Below, in pieces: positions 14,787 to 24,139 of a stretch of 64,000 nt of DNA (its first letter is position 1; every line of letters starts with the position of its first letter). Under the pieces are notes generated by a model. It was not told the DNA's origin, searched no databases, and saw nothing but the letters and a program-made list of their open reading frames with translations. The stretch spans positions 124,001 to 188,000 of the forward strand of contig CAZOSM010000002.1 in NCBI GenBank assembly GCA_964582715.1, read 5' to 3'. This DNA comes from MFZZ01 sp964582715. Its GTDB lineage: Bacteria; Patescibacteriota; Microgenomatia; UBA1406; GWC2-37-13. Position numbers and translations under genes: made by a program.

Positions 14787-16623
14787 ATATTGCTTGGGCC
14801 TTTTGGATCCATTCCTGAGCAAAGGCATTATCTGGGTCAATCTCAAGAGCTTTTTGTAAATACTGAAGTGCCAATTCCTTATTGCCTTTTGTTAAATACA
14901 CAACACCCAGATTCGCATACAAAGATGGATTTTGTGGATTCAATTCAAGAGCTTTCTGTAAGTTAGCTTCAGCTTCATCGTATTGCTGTCTATTAAATTG
15001 AATAACAGCAATATTCATATATCCTTGCCATATGGTTGGATCTTTTTCTACTGCAACCTGAAAATTCTTAAGTGCTTCTTCTTCATTATTCATATGTTTA
15101 TATGTATTTCCACGGTTATACCAAGCAGCTGCATAATTTGGGTTAAGCCGTATAGCTTCAGAAAAGGATTCTATAGCTTTTTCCATCTCACCATGTCTTG
15201 CATGCATATCGCCCAAGTTATTATGTGTTTTGGGGTCAGAAGGTGACGTTTTTCCTGTTGCTACCCAAAGCGTATCTACATTTTGCCACTCCGAATTTCG
15301 CCATAGAGTACGTACCGTAAGTCCGAGAATGAGCGCAGTAAGTAAAATATATCCAATTGTTTTGTACTGTTTGTGTTCAATAAGCTTATTTACGAAATAA
15401 GCAATCATCATAAATATGGCGACGGATCCAAAATAAGCATATCGTTCTGCCACAATCCAAGAAAGACCAAATGGGTTCATAGTTGGCAGAAGTGAAATGC
15501 CAAAAAACGTCATAAGAAAAAAGATCTTTTTGTTTTTTGAATACGCAATAAGGTAGAGGACTATAAATATAATAAAAAGAGATAATACTGCAGCGTATTT
15601 CAACATATCCATCCGGAATTCGGAATGATATAAGGTATTTCCAAATGGCCACACGTACAGTTGAAAGTATTTAGCAAGAGCAACAGGAATTTGGATTAAT
15701 GGATTATAAAATTGTACAGCCTGTGCCGTACCATTGGTCCTTTGCAGATACTCAACACGATCAGAGATGCGTCCAATAATAACAAATAATCCCCAGAAGG
15801 TACTGGTTGCAAAATATCCAAGTGTTTTTACCCAATACTTCTTTAAATCTCCTAAGATAAATTCATAGCTTAAGATAATAAAAGGAAAGATAATAATTTT
15901 TTCTGAAACAGATAAAGCTAATATAAATGAAATAAGACTACCTATATATCCAATAAACGATCTCTTTTCTCGGCTACGTAAATACAATAAGAGAGACAGA
16001 AGAGTAAAGAATGCAGCTTGTGAATAAATACCTCCCGAAATCCATGTTACAGACTCAATCATCATTGGATGAATTGCAACCAAGGCAGCAGCAATAAATG
16101 CCACCAGTTGCTTTCTAAAAATATAAGGAGTCAAGATATATACAAGCCAGACATTCCCGATATGAAACAAAAAATTCCAAATTCTGAATGCAAGCGGTTG
16201 CATGCCCCAGAGCGAGTAGGAAATATAGTAGAGAAGTGATCTGGCAAAGAAGGCCGGGTTATGGAAGATATAGCCTGGATCTTTGAGTTGGCCTTCAAGC
16301 TCTACCAAAACCTGGATATCGTCAGAAACAAACTCCGCACCAAAAGCATTGATATAGGCAAAGATGACAAATACAAATAAAGTTATGATATTAATCCAGT
16401 TTGCTTTGAGCCAGTTCTTGAAGTTGGAGAATGAAAATAATATAAAAGTACCTTCATCTTCAGATTCTTTGTCATCTTTCTTTTTATGAAAAAGATGACT
16501 ATTTTTTTGAATATGTTTTTCAACTTTATGTGAAGAAACATTGAGTTCTGAAGCAATCTCTTCTACAGTTTTCTCAGGGTAATGTTTCTGAACAAACTGT
16601 TTTTGGGAATAGGTAAGAGACAT
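14785..16623 (-). CDS. TMTC-like GT-C membrane protein with N-terminal HTH-like segment and C-terminal TPRs
   Basis: 612 aa in three parts. Residues 1-40 resemble a small helix-turn-helix (VEEIASELNVSSHKVEKHI). Then comes a charged linker and about ten membrane helices starting near residue 75, with an acidic pair VSDDIQV (D101, D102) in the first extracytoplasmic loop, where GT-C enzymes carry catalytic acid residues. Residues from about 455 form four to five TPR repeats (for example AIRLNPNYAAAWYNRGNTYK). Layout and motifs resemble the TMTC/PMT O-mannosyltransferase class, which uses lipid-linked sugars to modify exported proteins. Its neighbour is a secreted Ig-like protein, a plausible target. 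The donor sugar is unknown. Confidence 0.75.
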   Translation of the reverse strand: MSLTYSQKQFVQKHYPEKTVEEIASELNVSSHKVEKHIQKNSHLFHKKKDDKESEDEGTFILFSFSNFKNWLKANWINIITLFVFVIFAYINAFGAEFVSDDIQVLVELEGQLKDPGYIFHNPAFFARSLLYYISYSLWGMQPLAFRIWNFLFHIGNVWLVYILTPYIFRKQLVAFIAAALVAIHPMMIESVTWISGGIYSQAAFFTLLSLLLYLRSREKRSFIGYIGSLISFILALSVSEKIIIFPFIILSYEFILGDLKKYWVKTLGYFATSTFWGLFVIIGRISDRVEYLQRTNGTAQAVQFYNPLIQIPVALAKYFQLYVWPFGNTLYHSEFRMDMLKYAAVLSLFIIFIVLYLIAYSKNKKIFFLMTFFGISLLPTMNPFGLSWIVAERYAYFGSVAIFMMIAYFVNKLIEHKQYKTIGYILLTALILGLTVRTLWRNSEWQNVDTLWVATGKTSPSDPKTHNNLGDMHARHGEMEKAIESFSEAIRLNPNYAAAWYNRGNTYKHMNNEEEALKNFQVAVEKDPTIWQGYMNIAVIQFNRQQYDEAEANLQKALELNPQNPSLYANLGVVYLTKGNKELALQYLQKALEIDPDNAFAQEWIQKAQAI

Positions 16624-16714
16624 AGAATATTATAAATAATACCATGTGTTTGGATACTTTTCTCCAGCTCAATATAAGTGATCAATGTGATAACCTTTAC
16701 AGATATAATATAGT

Positions 16715-17530
16715 ATGAAGAAGCCACTTGTTTCTATCATTGTAACTACCAAAAACTCCGATAAAACACTAAACAAATGTCTTAAATCTATAGTGAATCA
16801 AACCTACAATAATACCGAAATAATTGTTATCGATAACAACTCCACTGATAACACCAAACAGATTGCAAAAAAATATACAGATAACATATTTGATAAAGGG
16901 CCAGAACGTTCTGCCCAACGCAATTATGGAGTACAAAAGAGTCGAGGAGAATACCTTCTTATTCTGGACTCAGATATGACACTTTCTAAACAGGTTGTAG
17001 AGGAATGTGTTACAAAAATGCAGAATTCGGATGTAGTTGGATTATATATCCCGGAAATAATTGCCGGAAACTCATTTTGGTCTAAAATGCGAACCTTTGA
17101 ACGCAGCTTTTATAATGCAACAGTTATTGACGCTGTAAGGTTTGTTCGTAAAAAGGATGTGGAAAAAATAGGTGGCTTTGATGAAACACTAACAGGTCCA
17201 GAAGACTGGGATTTTGATATACGTATTAGACAGATAGGGAAAACAGATATTATTAAAAACCCTTTATATCATCATGAAGATGAAATTTCTTTACGGACCT
17301 ATGTTTCAAAAAAATCGTATTACATGGATTCAATGGAACGATATAGAAAAAAATGGCCCAATAATGCAGATGTAGCAAAGCAATTTAGTCCCTATTACCG
17401 ATTTATTGGCGTATTTATTGAAAATGGGAAATGGAAAAAACTTTTTAGTAATGTTACACTGATGATTGCACTATTTACTGTGCGAATGCTTATAGGAATA
17501 ACCTTCCTAGTAAAAAGCAAAAAAACATGA
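16715..17530 (+). CDS. Glycosyltransferase family 2
   Basis: 271 aa. A classical GT-A start VSIIVTTKNSDKTLNKCL is followed by VIDNNSTD and the metal-binding LILDSDM (D85, D87). A GPEDWDFDIRI motif near residue 165 carries the acceptor-side ED. One hydrophobic helix lies near the C-terminus (LMIALFTVRMLIGITFLV), so it is membrane-attached. TATAAT (16704-16709) ends 5 nt before the ATG, predicting a leaderless transcript. The next gene overlaps by 4 bp (ATGA), so the two are translated together and probably act on the same glycan. Confidence 0.9.
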   Translation: MKKPLVSIIVTTKNSDKTLNKCLKSIVNQTYNNTEIIVIDNNSTDNTKQIAKKYTDNIFDKGPERSAQRNYGVQKSRGEYLLILDSDMTLSKQVVEECVTKMQNSDVVGLYIPEIIAGNSFWSKMRTFERSFYNATVIDAVRFVRKKDVEKIGGFDETLTGPEDWDFDIRIRQIGKTDIIKNPLYHHEDEISLRTYVSKKSYYMDSMERYRKKWPNNADVAKQFSPYYRFIGVFIENGKWKKLFSNVTLMIALFTVRMLIGITFLVKSKKT

Positions 17531-18963
17531 AAACACAATTTGTACTTCTTTCGATTGTTTTTCTTCTCTATATCTGGATTAATTCCTTATTACTTTTTAC
17601 GAGCCCTCCTATTTGGCCTGATGAATCAGGATACGCAGATGGAGCGCTCAATTTACTACGTGAGAATAGACTATTTTCCAGTCTATGGGGAGATATAGGT
17701 CATTATCAAAAAGGAGTCTATTGGTATCCTCCTTTTATTTTTTACTGGTTTTCTTTTATGTTTAAAATTTTTGGCTTTTCTATTGAAACCATGAGATACA
17801 CCACTTTTTTTATAGGTGGAGTCTTTTTGTTTGTATTTTTTCTCTTTACTAAAGGATTTTTCAAAAAATATTCTTATTTGGCCGCACTTCCTTTATTCTT
17901 CATATTGCTAGACCAGGCAGTATTGGATAAAACCCGTATCGCAAGACCTGAAATATTTGTATTGTTATTTACCTTAGCCTCTAGCTTGGTGGTGTTGCAG
18001 GCAAAAAAATATTGGCAATATGCAGTCGCAGGAATATTTGCCGGATTGGCATTAGTTACTCATTTTGCAGGTGCTATTGCCATTCTACTTGTTGGGACAT
18101 ACTTATTAATCTCCAAACCAATTACAAAAGAAACATTTATGCGTTTGCTACTCTTTAGTATTCCAATTATGTTTTGGCTCGTATGGTGGATGTCTGTTAT
18201 TAACTTTGATATTGAAACATTGCTTGATGGATTAGTGCAACAAAGAGCAAGGAAAAGTGCACCTCTTTTTATTATGCAACTGTTTAATCCAGGTTATTTC
18301 GTTTCAGCATTACGGGATGTTTTGATCTTTTTTGGATCAATTTTCCTCGTCATTTATTTATACCTTCAAAAGGAAGTTAAGCTTCGTATATTCCTTATAT
18401 TATCTCTTGTGGTAACCTGGGCATATATTCTGTTTACAAAAGGAGATATGGTATACCCTGTACCATTTTTCTATCTTGCATTAACAATATTTCTATATAG
18501 ATCATATAAAAAAACTTCAGAAAACCCAATGTACTTTATTGTGGCAATAATGATTACCCTATTTTCCGTTGGACTTTCTATAAAAGAGCTTATTATCAAA
18601 TTTTCAAACAGACCATCCCATCATAAATTTGCTCAGGCAGTTTCCGAAAAAATACCAGATAATTCAGATGTCTTTATTTCTACATTGCCAAATGTCTATT
18701 TTGAACTTCGCAAAAATGAAACTCTGGATTTGATGCTTTTCCTGGAAGCTAATGGATATAAAAAAGAATATATCAATGAGCTAGATAAAATGGATTATGT
18801 TGTTATAAATCATGATCTCAGTATGGATATATACGGAGATCTTGTGACACGATATATAACGGTAAATGCTGAATCGATCACTCCTGTTCAGCTTGAAAAA
18901 AATGGATACGGTGCTTATGTTATTAAGCTCAAACCAAAAATAGAACGGCAAAAAATTGAATAG
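17527..18963 (+). CDS. GT39/ArnT-like membrane glycosyltransferase
   Basis: 478 aa with about eleven hydrophobic helices and a soluble C-terminal domain. The first extracytoplasmic loop has the acidic pair PDESGYADGA (D32, E33), as in the PMT/ArnT (GT-C) families that transfer a sugar from a polyprenyl phosphate on the outer face of the membrane. The upstream GT2 gene, overlapping by 4 bp, could make that polyprenyl-phosphate sugar or a lipid-linked precursor. The acceptor, lipid or protein, cannot be told. The C-terminal 90 residues lack a known motif. Confidence 0.82.
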   Translation: MKTQFVLLSIVFLLYIWINSLLLFTSPPIWPDESGYADGALNLLRENRLFSSLWGDIGHYQKGVYWYPPFIFYWFSFMFKIFGFSIETMRYTTFFIGGVFLFVFFLFTKGFFKKYSYLAALPLFFILLDQAVLDKTRIARPEIFVLLFTLASSLVVLQAKKYWQYAVAGIFAGLALVTHFAGAIAILLVGTYLLISKPITKETFMRLLLFSIPIMFWLVWWMSVINFDIETLLDGLVQQRARKSAPLFIMQLFNPGYFVSALRDVLIFFGSIFLVIYLYLQKEVKLRIFLILSLVVTWAYILFTKGDMVYPVPFFYLALTIFLYRSYKKTSENPMYFIVAIMITLFSVGLSIKELIIKFSNRPSHHKFAQAVSEKIPDNSDVFISTLPNVYFELRKNETLDLMLFLEANGYKKEYINELDKMDYVVINHDLSMDIYGDLVTRYITVNAESITPVQLEKNGYGAYVIKLKPKIERQKIE

Positions 18964-18978
18964 TGTACAATACATGTC

Positions 18979-19524
18979 ATGAATTTCCTTTCACAGTTTA
19001 TAGGCTACTGGATCCGCTTCCCTGCAGAACTAAAAGGGATGAAATTTGGCAAAAATAGCTTTATTGGTCCTGGATATGATTTGTTTTTTGTACAGCTAAA
19101 AGGTATTACTACAGGAGATAATGTGATGATCGGACAAAATGCCTGGTTACAAACACTTGGGAATGCAAAAATTACTATTGGAGATGGCACTAATATTGGA
19201 AGAAATGCTGTAATTTCTGCAACAAACGAGATTAGAATAGGATCCAACTGCCTTATTTCTTATAATGTTTCAATCTTTGATCATGATCATAATACTAATC
19301 TGCAAAATACTTCACCTATGGAAAGCGGGCTATCTGAAGGTAAAAAAACAAGCATTGGAGATAACTGTTTTATAGGTGCTCATTCTTTTATAGTTAAAGG
19401 AGTCACGCTTGGGAATAACTGTGTAGTAGGTGCAAATAGTGTAGTAACTCAGCCTTTTCCAGACTACTCATTTGTAGCTGGAAGCCCAGCTCGCCTTATA
19501 CGATCTTTAAATACGGAATCGTAA
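18979..19524 (+). CDS. Left-handed beta-helix acyltransferase (hexapeptide/WbbJ-like)
   Basis: 181 aa. Repeated [LIV]-G-x4 hexapeptides run through the middle (ITTGDNVMIGQNAWLQ, ITIGDGTNIGRNAVIS, IRIGSNCLISYNVSI), then the loop FDHDHNT with the catalytic-type His, and the C-terminal KGVTLGNNCVVGANSVVT. These enzymes O- or N-acetylate sugars with acetyl-CoA. TACAAT (18966-18971) lies 7 nt before the ATG. Its last 29 bp overlap the 3' end of the opposing methyltransferase gene. It probably decorates a sugar of this locus. Confidence 0.88.
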   Translation: MNFLSQFIGYWIRFPAELKGMKFGKNSFIGPGYDLFFVQLKGITTGDNVMIGQNAWLQTLGNAKITIGDGTNIGRNAVISATNEIRIGSNCLISYNVSIFDHDHNTNLQNTSPMESGLSEGKKTSIGDNCFIGAHSFIVKGVTLGNNCVVGANSVVTQPFPDYSFVAGSPARLIRSLNTES

Positions 19525-20764
19525 TAATAAACTGTCCTCCTCGTTCACGATAAGATTGTTGTTTGGATATAATCTCGTCTGCAAAGTTCCAGGACATGAG
19601 TAGAGCATAATCTGGTGTTTCTTTTTCCAGCTTACTTTCTGGGAAAATCGGGATATGTGTTCCTGGTGTATATTTACCATGCTTGTATGGAGTAGAGTCT
19701 ACAACATAGTCCAGAAGGTTAGTACTAATACCGCAGTAGTTTGTGAGAACATTTCCTTTTGCAGAAGCTCCATAGCCAATAATACTTCTTCCTTCTTTCT
19801 TGATCCGCTTGAGGAAAGACACTAAATCACGCTTTATGACCTTAACTCGTCTGGCAAATTCATCGTAGGTAGAGCGTAAATGCAGCTTTTTCAGATTTTC
19901 TTCTGTCACAAATTTCTCAACTCGAGGGTGTACTGCATAAGTACTGTCTTCAAATGCAGCATATACTCGAACCGTTCCACCATGAATATCCTGCTTACGT
20001 ACATCAATAATCTTCATGCCATAGAGCTCAAATAACTTTTTCAATGGTCGAATAGAGAAGTAACTCAAGTGTTCATGATAAATAGTATCGAATTCATTAT
20101 TGTCCAGAAGATCAATCACATATGGTGCTTCCATAACAAAAACTCCTTGTGAGTGCAGTAAAGTCTTAATTCCTTTGACTACATCATGAATAGTATCAAT
20201 GTGGGCGATCACATTTGTTGCTGTAATTATTTTTGCCTTACCATACTGCTCCAGAACTTGCTTTGCTGTTTCTTCAGAAAAAAAAGCACACATTGTTCTT
20301 AGACCTCTTTTGTTAGCGTCCCGAGCAATATTTTCTGCAGGATCAATACCCAAAATATCTACTCCTCTTTTTTTGAAGAAAGAAAGAAGCGCGCCATCGT
20401 TACTGCCGATATCAATCACCAGATTTCCTTTTCTTGCATGAGCTACTTTTGTGGTTTCTTCACTCATCAGGTCAAAATGCTTCATCATGGTTTTTGATGT
20501 TGAAGGAATGTATAGATAATTCCTAAACATAATCTCTGCTGGAATAACATGTTGGAGTTGCATAAGAGAACAATTTTCACATACACATACACGAAGCGGA
20601 TACGTGAGTTCTAATTTCTGTAAATCTTTCTTCTCAATAAAACCGTTTGGAATAGGCATATAACCTAAATCAAGAAAAGGATACAGCTTTTGAGATTTAC
20701 AAATGCGGCAGGAAGTTATTTCGTATTTCTTGGAAGGTACTTTACGTTGCATAATAGAAGTCAT
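19496..20764 (-). CDS. Sugar C-methyltransferase (SAM-dependent, zinc-binding N-domain)
   Basis: 422 aa with the three-part architecture of deoxysugar C-methyltransferases such as TylC3 and NovU. The N-terminal Zn-binding cysteines are at CRICKSQKL and CVCENCSLMQ. The SAM-binding core has VIDIGSNDGALLSFF and GIDPAENIA. The C-terminal domain has IIGYGASAKGNVLTNYCG and ends with ITIPYLKIV. The conserved active-site YHEHLSYFS is present. Such enzymes add a methyl branch to a 4-keto deoxysugar nucleotide. It is divergent from the RmlC-like/RmlD-like genes starting at 20824, which would process the same intermediates. Confidence 0.88.
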   Translation of the reverse strand: MTSIMQRKVPSKKYEITSCRICKSQKLYPFLDLGYMPIPNGFIEKKDLQKLELTYPLRVCVCENCSLMQLQHVIPAEIMFRNYLYIPSTSKTMMKHFDLMSEETTKVAHARKGNLVIDIGSNDGALLSFFKKRGVDILGIDPAENIARDANKRGLRTMCAFFSEETAKQVLEQYGKAKIITATNVIAHIDTIHDVVKGIKTLLHSQGVFVMEAPYVIDLLDNNEFDTIYHEHLSYFSIRPLKKLFELYGMKIIDVRKQDIHGGTVRVYAAFEDSTYAVHPRVEKFVTEENLKKLHLRSTYDEFARRVKVIKRDLVSFLKRIKKEGRSIIGYGASAKGNVLTNYCGISTNLLDYVVDSTPYKHGKYTPGTHIPIFPESKLEKETPDYALLMSWNFADEIISKQQSYRERGGQFIITIPYLKIV

Positions 20765-20778
20765 ATGAGTTTCTAAGC

Positions 20779-20806
20779 TTGATGTAGTGAAATTTTAACT
20801 TATAAT
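20779..20806 (+). promoter_or_regulatory. Promoter of the 20.8-27.5 kb operon
   Basis: TTGATG (20779-20784), a 16-bp spacer and TATAAT (20801-20806). The leader would be about 11 nt. The genes from 20824 to 27513 are spaced by at most 6 bp or overlap, so this promoter may serve all of them. Confidence 0.5.
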
Positions 20807-20823
20807 TAAAAAAATATCCATGT

Positions 20824-21282
20824 ATGAAATCAGATAAAAGTGAACCTCACATACTCAAAGGTGGAATCTCCGTTGATCAGCGTGGTAGTGTGCGCTTTGT
20901 AAATGATTTTTCTTTTGAAGGCATAAAACGTTTCTACCAAGTAGAGAACCTCAATACCAACATCATTCGTGCCTTTCATGGTCATCTGAAAGAAGCAAAG
21001 TATGTGTATGTATCAAAAGGTACAGTGCTTGTTTGTGCAGTGTATTTAGACAATATTAAGAAACCTTCTAAAAAGCAAAAAGTACACAAGTTTGTTCTGT
21101 CTTCACAATTGCCGCAGGTGTTATTTATACCACCTCAGTTTGCCAATGGCTTCAAAAGCCTGGAGGAAGGTTCGCAGATACTCTTTTTTTCGACCAGTAC
21201 ATTAGAAGATTCATTACAAGATGATTATCGCTTTCCATACAACTATTGGGGTGAAGACGTCTGGAAAGACGAACATATATAA
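20824..21282 (+). CDS. RmlC-like cupin, deoxysugar epimerase or isomerase
   Basis: 152 aa in a single cupin domain. Landmarks of the dTDP-4-keto-6-deoxyhexose 3,5-epimerase family are DQRGSVRFVNDF, the substrate-facing IIRAFHGHLKEAKYVYVSKG and FIPPQFANGFKSL. The conserved His in AFHGH corresponds to the catalytic base. It is shorter than classical RmlC (about 180 aa), so it may belong to the FdtA/WxcM-type branch, which isomerises 4-keto sugars. No rmlA or rmlB lies in the window, so the nucleotide-sugar precursor must come from elsewhere or from the CDP route at 37-42 kb. Confidence 0.8.
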   Translation: MKSDKSEPHILKGGISVDQRGSVRFVNDFSFEGIKRFYQVENLNTNIIRAFHGHLKEAKYVYVSKGTVLVCAVYLDNIKKPSKKQKVHKFVLSSQLPQVLFIPPQFANGFKSLEEGSQILFFSTSTLEDSLQDDYRFPYNYWGEDVWKDEHI

Positions 21283-21284
21283 GT

Positions 21285-22157
21285 ATGAAAAAAATACTAG
21301 TGCTTGGTGGCTCTGGCATGTTAGGGAGCATGGTATACCACTATTTAAAACAGAATCCTTCCTTTCAAACAGATAAAACAGAACGCACTCCCACTCCTGG
21401 AGCGCATGACTTTGATGTACATACTTTTATTACAAATCCTGATCAATTTAGTTTCATCAAAGAATATGACTTTATTATTAACTGCATTGGAGTTATTAAA
21501 CCATACTGTGTAGATACGGACCAAAAAGGCGTCCAAAACGCAATTTTAGTAAATGCATATTTTCCTCATGTGTTAAGTACGTTTCTTACAGGCTCACAAA
21601 CCAAGACTATTCAGATTGCAACAGACTGTGTGTATTCGGGGACAAAAAGTAATTATGTAGAAACAGACCTTTATGACGCACTTGATGTATACGGAAAAAC
21701 TAAAAGTCTGGGAGAAGTAATTGCAGATAATACACTGCATATCAGATGTTCTATTATTGGACCAGAGGTAGCACATAAAGTAAGTCTACTCGAATGGTTT
21801 TTGAGCCAAAAAGATGGAGCAGAGCTTACCGGCTTTACTCATCACAAGTGGAATGGAGTAACCACCCTTCAGTTTGCACAGCTTTGCGAAAAGATTATTG
21901 ACCAAGAAGCCTTTGAACATATTCGCCTAGCGCACCATGTGCATCATTTTATTCCTAATAACTCAGTTACCAAGTATGAACTTCTCACTATCTTTAAAGA
22001 AGTATTTGATAAAAAAGTAACTATCCAAAAAAAACATGACCCAAATACAACTGTCGACCGAACACTTTCCACCAGGTTTGATCTGCTCCAAAAATACAGC
22101 AAGCCAAGTACAATTAAGCAAGCATTATTGGAGTTACAGATTTATATGAATGAATAA
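21285..22157 (+). CDS. RmlD-like sugar-nucleotide reductase (SDR)
   Basis: 290 aa extended short-chain dehydrogenase with an N-terminal Rossmann motif (ILVLGGSGMLGSMV), IATDCVYSG and the catalytic YGKTKSLGE (Tyr-x3-Lys). It resembles dTDP-4-dehydrorhamnose reductase, which reduces the 4-keto group after epimerisation. It starts 2 bp after the RmlC-like gene and overlaps the next epimerase by 8 bp, so this is a tight sugar-processing trio. The exact end product is not determined. Confidence 0.82.
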   Translation: MKKILVLGGSGMLGSMVYHYLKQNPSFQTDKTERTPTPGAHDFDVHTFITNPDQFSFIKEYDFIINCIGVIKPYCVDTDQKGVQNAILVNAYFPHVLSTFLTGSQTKTIQIATDCVYSGTKSNYVETDLYDALDVYGKTKSLGEVIADNTLHIRCSIIGPEVAHKVSLLEWFLSQKDGAELTGFTHHKWNGVTTLQFAQLCEKIIDQEAFEHIRLAHHVHHFIPNNSVTKYELLTIFKEVFDKKVTIQKKHDPNTTVDRTLSTRFDLLQKYSKPSTIKQALLELQIYMNE

Positions 22158-23160
22158 TAAAAAAGTCATTATCCTTGGTGGTGCAGGTTATATCGGGTCA
22201 GTACTGGCCGAACAATTAGTAGAGCAAGGGTATGATGTTACAGTTTTTGATATATGTTACTTTGGGAAGACTTCTTTACAGCATATTCAAGATAAAATAA
22301 CACTTATTAAAGCAGATATACGCGATGAAAAAACCCTCATTTCTGCATTTAAGGATGCTTACTGTGTTATTCACTTAGCTGGCCTAGTAGGTGATCCGGC
22401 TTGCTCAATTGATGAAACAACTACCAGAGAGATCAATATTGATTCAACTAAACCCGTCATAAATGCAGCGAAAAAAAATAATGTTCCACATTTTATATAT
22501 ATCTCAAGCTGTTCTGTATACGGAAGCGTGTTAGAGAAAGTAGATGAAGAGAGTAAACTGAACCCCGTTTCTTTATATGCAAGATCTAAGATAGAAGCTG
22601 AAAATATGCTCAAAGATGCTGCATCAGGTAATTTTAAGGTTGCCGTGTTAAGACTCTCGACTGTTTACGGGCATTCCTACAGACAACGATTTGACCTGGT
22701 AGCCAATCTATTTACGGCACAAGCATACTTTAAAGGAATCATTACAGTTACTGGAGGCGCTCAATACCGGCCATTTGTGCATGTACAGGATGTAAGTCGA
22801 GCTATTCAAAGTGTCATGAAATCTGGATTTGGCCAGAACTTTACAATTTATAATGTAGGGTCAGATAATCATAACTTTACCATTGGTGAAATCGCCGAGC
22901 ATATAAAAGATATTGTTCAACAGAATAAAGAAGGTCAACCAGTTCAGGTAGTATTAGAAGAATATATATCTGATAAGCGGAACTATTCAGTGTCTTTTGA
23001 AAAAATTTCTTCTCAACTTGGATTTCAACCAGCAGTAACTTTTGCAGAAGGCATAAATGAACTGCTGCAACATATTAAAAAAGGAAGGTATGATGATTAT
23101 ATTGATGATAGATATAGTAATGTAGCAACAGTAAAAAACCTTCTTAGCTTACAACCATGA
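22150..23160 (+). CDS. NAD-dependent sugar-nucleotide epimerase/dehydratase
   Basis: 336 aa extended SDR with the NAD motif GGAGYIGSVLAEQL at residue 10, ISSCSVYGS and catalytic YARSKIEAE (Tyr-x3-Lys), then the substrate-binding TVYGHSYRQRFDLV. The substrate class is a nucleoside diphosphate sugar. It overlaps its neighbours on both sides (8 bp and 4 bp), indicating translational coupling. Similar proteins act as 4-epimerases or 4-reductases. Confidence 0.85.
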   Translation: MNNKKVIILGGAGYIGSVLAEQLVEQGYDVTVFDICYFGKTSLQHIQDKITLIKADIRDEKTLISAFKDAYCVIHLAGLVGDPACSIDETTTREINIDSTKPVINAAKKNNVPHFIYISSCSVYGSVLEKVDEESKLNPVSLYARSKIEAENMLKDAASGNFKVAVLRLSTVYGHSYRQRFDLVANLFTAQAYFKGIITVTGGAQYRPFVHVQDVSRAIQSVMKSGFGQNFTIYNVGSDNHNFTIGEIAEHIKDIVQQNKEGQPVQVVLEEYISDKRNYSVSFEKISSQLGFQPAVTFAEGINELLQHIKKGRYDDYIDDRYSNVATVKNLLSLQP

Positions 23161-24137
23161 AAGTATCTGTAATTATCGTTAATCATAATGGAAAGGCATA
23201 TCTACCGAGGTTAATTCGTTCATTCCTTGCACAGGACTACAAATCTTTTGAAATGATCCTGGTAGATAATGGTTCAAAAGACGGTTCTATTGCCTTTGTT
23301 AAAAAGGAATTTCCGACCGTAAACGTTATTCCTTCTATAAATAATGGCTTTGGTATGGCCTGTAATATGGGCGCGCAAAATGCAAATGGGGAGTTTGTGA
23401 TGTTTTTTAATGAAGACATGTATGTGCCAAAAGACTTTATCTCCCAAATGATTGCCTGGTATGAAAAAAGGGGGAACAAAAACCGTATTGGTGGGGTAGG
23501 GTGTAAGATTGTACCGTTTGATTCTGATCCATCAAAAACACCGGCATACTATGGTGGGAGGCTTGATCTGTTTGGCTACCCAAGCGATATTCAGAATCAA
23601 AAAAATCCATTTATTATTAATGGCTGTCCTTTTTTTATAAAACGAAAATTATTTTTAGATATAGGAGGATTTAATGAAAACATCTTTTTATATGGAGATG
23701 ACTCCGATCTTTCCTGGCGGCTCAAAATATGCGGCTACCACTGTTTCATAAATAACAATACGCATGCGTTTCATCTAGGTGGAGCAATCACTGGAGGTCT
23801 TGAGCCACGAAAAGTTGCTTACCTATTGTATGGCTCCTTTATTGCAGTGTTGACTAATTATCAAACACTCACCTTAATTCTGCTTTTCCCATTTCTGGTA
23901 TTGTACTACCTTCTCCTTAATATGGCTTTATGGATTTATATGAAGGGAAACTTCAAATATAATATGCAGCTTCTTGCTCAAACAACAAACCTTTTTAAAC
24001 ATTGGAACAGTATTATGAAGGTGCGTAAGTTTGTCCAACAAAAAAGAACCAAATCAGACCTGCAGGTTTTTAAACATTTCAGCTTTATTCCATCAATCAT
24101 ACTTAATTATTATTACAAACAGGTTGTACGCATGTAA
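23157..24137 (+). CDS. Glycosyltransferase family 2, rhamnosyltransferase-like
   Basis: 326 aa. SVIIVNHNGKAYLPRLIRSF opens the GT-A domain. LVDNGSKDGS and NEDMYVP carry the nucleotide- and metal-binding acids, and LYGDDSDLSWRLKI is the acceptor-site DD motif typical of the WsaF/RfbF-type rhamnosyltransferase group. A hydrophobic pair of segments near residues 235-265 attaches the C-terminus to the membrane. Because the preceding three genes make a deoxyhexose, this enzyme is a good candidate to use it. Confidence 0.86.
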   Translation: MKVSVIIVNHNGKAYLPRLIRSFLAQDYKSFEMILVDNGSKDGSIAFVKKEFPTVNVIPSINNGFGMACNMGAQNANGEFVMFFNEDMYVPKDFISQMIAWYEKRGNKNRIGGVGCKIVPFDSDPSKTPAYYGGRLDLFGYPSDIQNQKNPFIINGCPFFIKRKLFLDIGGFNENIFLYGDDSDLSWRLKICGYHCFINNNTHAFHLGGAITGGLEPRKVAYLLYGSFIAVLTNYQTLTLILLFPFLVLYYLLLNMALWIYMKGNFKYNMQLLAQTTNLFKHWNSIMKVRKFVQQKRTKSDLQVFKHFSFIPSIILNYYYKQVVRM

Positions 24138-24139
24138 TT

